DNA from: JANQIO01 sp043513815
GTDB lineage: Bacteria; Pseudomonadota; Gammaproteobacteria; Pseudomonadales; Halieaceae
Length of the DNA: 64,000 bases
Assembly: GCA_043513815.1 (NCBI GenBank)
Contig: CP121313.1
Coordinates: forward strand, 3,658,001-3,722,000
Direction of reading: 5' to 3'
Part shown: piece after piece, positions 59,842-64,000 of the stretch
How the letters are laid out: every line of letters starts with the position of its first letter
How positions within the stretch are numbered: the first letter of the stretch is position 1
Notes under the pieces: model-generated
What the model was told of the DNA's origin: nothing
Database searches by the model: none
The model's input: the letters and a program-made list of their open reading frames with translations, nothing else
Position numbers and translations under genes: made by a program

Positions 59842-61626
59842 CTACCGGGATTTCTCAATGACTTTTTCCTCCAGCCCCTCGAAGCGATACTCACCTGCCA
59901 GCGCAGCCCTTGCACGCGGCAGATTGGCCTTTGATACCGGGTGGGTGGGGTAGCGCTCGAAGATGCTGATCGCCGCAGCATAGTCCTCCTGCAGCAGCGC
60001 GACGACCCCCAGATTGATCGCGGCGCTGGTCTGTCCGGGATTGATGCGCAGCACCTCACGGTAGGCGTCTGCAGCCTGGTCGTATTCGCCGGATTCCAGA
60101 AAGGCGTTGCCTTTGTGCAGTAGCACACGCTGCCGCTGGAGAGGGTTGGCCGTGGCGGCCAGGTCTGATTCCACACGATCGGCCATCTCGTGCTGGCCGG
60201 TAACGCGTAACAGCTTGGCCCAGAACACCAGCGTGGCGGTATCAACACGCAGGCGGCCGTAGCGTTCCTCGTTGGCCCTCAGTTCCTCAGTGAGGAAATA
60301 CAGCGCCTGCTGGTTCTCGCCCGCCTTGTGGTAGACCTTGGCGAGATAGATCCAGTTGCGGGGCTGGTCCGGTGCGTGTGCGATAGCGTGATTGAAAAAC
60401 GCCACCTGGTCGCGCCACAGCTGGTTACGCTGCCAGGTGAGGACCGAGAGGGCCAGCAGGCCAAGGAGGAAAATCGGAACAACGATGCGGCGTGGCACGG
60501 CCGCCAATGCTGCCAGCAGCGCGATACTCAGCCCAGCATCAGGCAGGTAGGCCCGGTGTTCAAACATCAGGTCCTTGATGGGAATCAGGCCCGACTCCAC
60601 GCTGTGCGTGAGGTAGTAGAACAGAATACCGAAGGCGACCAGGGGCGCTCGCCGGGTCAGCGTCAATGCCCCCACCATCACGAACAAGTGGCCCAGCCCG
60701 CTGAGCACAACCTGCCAGTCGCCCAATTGCCACAGCGGTTGCAAACCGTAGTCGAGCACCAGGGGGTTCGGCCAGGCAAACAGACCCAGGTAACGCCATA
60801 CAACGATCAGCTGTGATGCCAGGTAGTCAGCGCGCGACAGGCGCGCTGTTTCTCTTGTCGCGCTGTCCAGTTGCTCCAGTGAGAACACACCGGTGACGTG
60901 GAGCAGCAGCACCGTAACCAGCACGGCCAACAGGCAAGCCACAGCAATCAGCAGCAACCGACGACGTTCGCGCGCCTCGCCAGCAAAGAAACAGAACTCT
61001 ACCAGCACCAGTGCGGCCGGCAGGGTCACCGCATTCTGCTTGGTAAACAGGGCCAGCACTGCAGCCAGACCACACGCAGCGAACCAGGCAGCGCGATGGC
61101 TGCCCAGGGATAAGCGACCCTGCACGTAAGCATAGATGGACAGCAGGTAAAACAGTGCGACCAGCGAGGCCAGGCGCTGCACAATGTAGGTAACCGCCTG
61201 TGTGTGCAACGGATGTATCAGGAACAGCAATGCTGCACCCAGTGCCAGCAGTGGAAGCGACTCGCCCAGTTCGGACGCGCGCAGCGCCGGAGTCCTGCCT
61301 AGGGCCAGAACCAGTAGATACAGCGTCAGGCCAGCCCCGATATGGATCAGCAGGTTGACAATATGGTACCCCGCGACCGCTTCCCCGTGGGCCTGATAGT
61401 TAAGGGCAAAACTGAGGTAGCCGACAAAGCGCATTTCACTGAAGGCGAAAATACGGCCCCAGGCGCCGGCATCTGCAATAGCCGGGTTGTCGCTGATCGA
61501 CGAAATATCATCGAGGTACATGGGGACATCCAGCGTATGCCCGTAAAGCAGCAGTGTCGCCGCCGCCAGCAGGATTACCGCAACGCCGGTCTGTTGTAGC
61601 GCAGTAAGCGCTCTAGAGAGAAGCAT
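59842..61626 (-). CDS. Multi-pass membrane protein with C-terminal TPR repeats
   Basis: About 594 residues. At least ten hydrophobic helices (about 10-400) begin with a signal-anchor (VAVILLAAATLLLYGHTLDV). An extracytoplasmic loop has DDISSISDNP, which resembles the acidic DD motif of GT-C glycosyltransferases and the TMTC family. The last 180 residues form tetratricopeptide repeats (LAKVYHKAGENQQALYFLTEEL, LLHKGNAFLESGEYDQAADAY). Proteins of this type may transfer sugars to exported proteins or scaffold glycan machinery. I start at ATG 61626 (AGGG upstream), overlapping the upstream glycosyltransferase by 14 nt. Confidence 0.75.
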   Translation of the reverse strand: MLLSRALTALQQTGVAVILLAAATLLLYGHTLDVPMYLDDISSISDNPAIADAGAWGRIFAFSEMRFVGYLSFALNYQAHGEAVAGYHIVNLLIHIGAGLTLYLLVLALGRTPALRASELGESLPLLALGAALLFLIHPLHTQAVTYIVQRLASLVALFYLLSIYAYVQGRLSLGSHRAAWFAACGLAAVLALFTKQNAVTLPAALVLVEFCFFAGEARERRRLLLIAVACLLAVLVTVLLLHVTGVFSLEQLDSATRETARLSRADYLASQLIVVWRYLGLFAWPNPLVLDYGLQPLWQLGDWQVVLSGLGHLFVMVGALTLTRRAPLVAFGILFYYLTHSVESGLIPIKDLMFEHRAYLPDAGLSIALLAALAAVPRRIVVPIFLLGLLALSVLTWQRNQLWRDQVAFFNHAIAHAPDQPRNWIYLAKVYHKAGENQQALYFLTEELRANEERYGRLRVDTATLVFWAKLLRVTGQHEMADRVESDLAATANPLQRQRVLLHKGNAFLESGEYDQAADAYREVLRINPGQTSAAINLGVVALLQEDYAAAISIFERYPTHPVSKANLPRARAALAGEYRFEGLEEKVIEKSR

Positions 61627-62776
61627 GTTGAACCCTGGCATAAAGTGCCATCAATTGTTTTGTAGCTGACTCACGGCTGAACTCTGACTCCGCGCGCTGT
61701 TTACCACGCTGTCCTGCCGCCGCCAACGCATCCCTGTGCTCGCTGCACCAGACCAGGCGTTCCGCCAGTGCACCGCTGTCACCCGGTGGAAACGTCCAGC
61801 CGTTGTTTCCATCCTCTACCAGCCAGCCCACCCCGGAGTCCGGAAGGTGGCTGGCCACCAGCGGCTTGCTATAGGCCATCGCTTCCAGCAAAACCATGCC
61901 AAAGGCTTCCGCTCTATTGAGGGACGGCAGGCATAACAGGTGGCAGGCAGCGAACAGCGATTGCAATGCAGGCTCATCAATTTCTCCTGCCAGCAGCAGT
62001 CGGCCTTTTTCCTGCAAGGATTTCGCGGCGGGCAAGTGTTGAAGGTCGGCAGCGTCTACGCCCACCAGTACCGCACTGACGGGACAGCGGGCTGCGGCCA
62101 AATCATCGAGGGCTTCCAGCAACACATCATGACCCTTGTAGGCCGTGCTGCGCCCTACCATTAATACCCTCAGCATTCCATTCTCATCCAACGGCCACCT
62201 CGCGGGGGCAGCGGAATGATCCGGCACCGCTTCACGATAGAGCGGGATCACACAACATTTATCGCGAAACGCCACCAGCGGGCGACTGGAATCACGATAG
62301 TTCGGCGAGGTCGCGATAACTGCGGCTGCCCTGCGCAATAGCAACCACTCCAGGGGCTTGTATAGCAGGCTATAGATCCACCGGCCAATCCGCTCCGCGG
62401 GTTGAAAGGCGACGTCCGAGTGCCAGTGCAACACCCAGGGTACGCGCCAGGCCGGTGGACACAGCAGCAGCCAGCAAGCCGAAGGGTTTGGCAGATGGGC
62501 GTGGATGACATCGGCCCGCCTGCTGGCCAGCACCCTGAACAACTGCACAGGGAACAGCGGCGCAATGGGCGTATAGAAAAAGCTACCGATAACCGGTGAG
62601 CGCGACACCTCGACGCCCGACACTTCATCGGTGGACGCTTCATTTTTTCCACTGGCGTGAGCCAGCACCGTGACGCTGTGGCCGGCATCGATTGCGGCTT
62701 CAGCCAGCTGCTGGGTGACCCGCTCAACACCGCCACGAAAGGGCCAATAGAATTTGCCGATGTGCAGGATATGCAT
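61613..62776 (-). CDS. Family 4 glycosyltransferase
   Basis: A 387-residue GT4 enzyme. The N-terminus MHILHIGKFYWPFRGGVERV has the glycine-rich acceptor loop. HAHLPNPSACWLLL and HWHSDVAFQPAERIGRWIYS follow, then the donor half VLMVGRSTAYKGHDVLLEAL with LNRAEAFGMVLLEAMAYSKP. It is related in layout to the 51296 protein (both share the HSD and SPNYxxSS stretches). It is the first gene of the run reading toward the 59842 gene. Confidence 0.87.
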   Translation of the reverse strand: MHILHIGKFYWPFRGGVERVTQQLAEAAIDAGHSVTVLAHASGKNEASTDEVSGVEVSRSPVIGSFFYTPIAPLFPVQLFRVLASRRADVIHAHLPNPSACWLLLCPPAWRVPWVLHWHSDVAFQPAERIGRWIYSLLYKPLEWLLLRRAAAVIATSPNYRDSSRPLVAFRDKCCVIPLYREAVPDHSAAPARWPLDENGMLRVLMVGRSTAYKGHDVLLEALDDLAAARCPVSAVLVGVDAADLQHLPAAKSLQEKGRLLLAGEIDEPALQSLFAACHLLCLPSLNRAEAFGMVLLEAMAYSKPLVASHLPDSGVGWLVEDGNNGWTFPPGDSGALAERLVWCSEHRDALAAAGQRGKQRAESEFSRESATKQLMALYARVQHASL

Positions 62777-62866
62777 GGGATGATGGTATGCCCTGGACGG
62801 CTGCGCGAAAAGCGTCGCCGCAAAAATTTAAGGCTTGCAGGAGGTGTTTCAGGAGGGCAAAAAAAA

Positions 62867-62888
62867 AGGCAGCCCCGAAGGGCTGCCT
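62867..62888 (-). terminator. Intrinsic terminator of the surface protein gene
   Basis: AGGCAGCCC / GGGCTGCCT with a 4-nt loop is followed on the minus strand by a long T run (complement of the A tract at 62860-62867). It lies 35 bp after the stop codon at 62924. Confidence 0.9.
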
Positions 62889-62923
62889 CTGTTACTGCAT
62901 CGTTTCTAACGACTAAGCAGGGC

Positions 62924-64000
62924 TTAGAAGGTAGAGAACGAGTTACCGTCGATAGAAACGGTGTAGGTCTGCACGTCCATGGAGCCGAACTCACCAGTAA
63001 CAACCGTGCGCAGCTTGTTAGCCGGAGCCGCACCAACCTCGAAGGTCGGATCAGCAGCCTGAATAGCCGCGTAGATGTCGTTGATGTTGATCTGCTGCGA
63101 GGAACCCTGAGCGCCGACAGTGTCAGTGCCGCCAGTTACTTCAGCCATCGTTACGGTGGGTGAGGTGTCGCCCGCATCGTTGACCATGCGGAAGAACACA
63201 CGACCTGCCGTACCTGACGTGTTAGATACACGGATAAAGTTGCGGTAAACGCCACCTTCGTCCGCCGGAGTCAGGGTCAGGTTGAGAACCTGGGTCTGGC
63301 CAGTGTTGCCCAGAGACGCCAGAGTCAGCGGTACGTCAGCTACCGTGAAGCCAGTTGCGGCAACAGGCATGTACGTTGCGGTGTAAGACGCTTCCGGAAT
63401 AACCGTAGTGCCGTCCACTTCCATACACAGAGTCACAACAGAGGTCGGGCCAGTCGCACCCAGTGTACCCAGGGGAGCAACCGGAGACGGTGCAAAGGTA
63501 ACCTGGTCACCGGCCATGTTGATCGTACCGGGGATCGGAGTACCGGCTGCACAGGTAGTAGCGCCTGCGTTAGCTACCAGATAAACACTGTCTGCCGCGC
63601 TGAAATCACCGTCGACCTCAATGGAGTGGCTTGCAACGATGTCTTCGATGTCGGCCGGAGTACCGTCCAGCAGTGAAGGCTGCGTAGCCACCTCTGCAAC
63701 GTAGAAGCTACCCAGTGAAGTGATCAGGCCACCACCTTCGAAATTCAGGCTGTCGTCTGCCACTTCGATATCAAGCGGAGCTTCTACCGGCGTTGTGCTT
63801 GCAGCACCGGTAACAGCGGAAGTCGCAACGCTTAGAGCCGGAGTGAAACCGGCCAGCGTGTTGGGGCCAGCGCTTGCCAGCAGACCGTTACCACCGCCTG
63901 CGCCAAACTCGAACAGCTGGTACTGAACGGTCGTAGAACCGGCCAGGCCCAAAGAAGCTGTCGGCGGAGCCGCAAACGAAAGGGACGCCACTGTGGTGTT
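62924..64000 (-). CDS. Ala/Gly/Thr-rich surface-type protein, 5' end beyond the window
   Basis: This partial gene has 358 codons and a stop in the window. The open frame runs to the window edge, so the start lies outside. The sequence is low in charge and rich in Ala, Gly, Thr, Ser and Val, with strand-like segments (TASLGLAGSTTVQYQLFEFG, DGDFSAADSVYLVANAGATT, TLASLGNTGQTQVLNLTL). Only two cysteines appear (TTCAAG, TLCMEV). The C-terminus (MDVQTYTVSIDGNSFSTF) lacks an LPXTG or autotransporter signal. It looks like a secreted beta-rich surface protein, possibly an S-layer or adhesin-type protein, though this is inferred from composition only. Confidence 0.65.
   Translation of the reverse strand, partial: NTTVASLSFAAPPTASLGLAGSTTVQYQLFEFGAGGGNGLLASAGPNTLAGFTPALSVATSAVTGAASTTPVEAPLDIEVADDSLNFEGGGLITSLGSFYVAEVATQPSLLDGTPADIEDIVASHSIEVDGDFSAADSVYLVANAGATTCAAGTPIPGTINMAGDQVTFAPSPVAPLGTLGATGPTSVVTLCMEVDGTTVIPEASYTATYMPVAATGFTVADVPLTLASLGNTGQTQVLNLTLTPADEGGVYRNFIRVSNTSGTAGRVFFRMVNDAGDTSPTVTMAEVTGGTDTVGAQGSSQQININDIYAAIQAADPTFEVGAAPANKLRTVVTGEFGSMDVQTYTVSIDGNSFSTF

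Overview
The window looks like a chromosomal stretch of a GC-rich, probably marine gammaproteobacterium. The best guess, from gene content and gene order alone, is the Halieaceae/Cellvibrionales neighbourhood. Gene order from 17.9 to 38.2 kb closely follows the Pseudomonas type IV pilus locus: pilS-pilR-fimT, then pilE-pilY1-pilX-pilW-pilV-fimU, then ispH-fkpB-lspA-ileS-ribF-murJ. No rRNA, tRNA, CRISPR array, prophage or complete insertion sequence was seen.

Layout. 0-7 kb: a small unknown protein, yqcC, dinG, an acyltransferase, two small membrane/exported proteins, a divergent TetR/SnoaL pair and rpsT. 7.2-17.9 kb: ilvI-ilvH, a DUF4124 protein, clpB with a sigma-32 promoter, rluD-pgeF, bamD and nadE. 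18-30 kb: the PilS-PilR two-component system and the minor pilin/PilY1 operon. 30-40 kb: a long minus-strand run (pyrB, nudF, thpR, murJ, ribF, ileS, lspA, fkpB, ispH) with many 4-nt stop/start overlaps. 40-50 kb: sbcB, class I fumarase, a coiled-coil membrane protein, a PuuD-like membrane protein, sodB, groES plus a damaged groEL under a CIRCE operator, fxsA, an alkyltransferase-like gene and an ampG-type permease. 50-63 kb: a surface-polysaccharide cluster with several GT2 and GT4 glycosyltransferases, a 1193-residue sulfotransferase-coiled coil-GT2-GT4 fusion, a DUF2304 protein and a TPR membrane protein. 62.9 kb to the end: the 3' part of a large Ala/Gly/Thr-rich surface protein.

The main surprises are as follows. 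groEL has lost about 200 bp together with its reading frame. Two 236-252 bp MITE-like elements with 21-23 bp terminal inverted repeats lie 58 kb apart, each fused to a gene end. A dispersed palindromic repeat keeps a conserved core while its arms vary but remain self-complementary. A tandem array of about 66-69 bp hairpin units lies between the DUF4124 gene and clpB. PilY1 carries three related beta-rich modules inside its von Willebrand A region.
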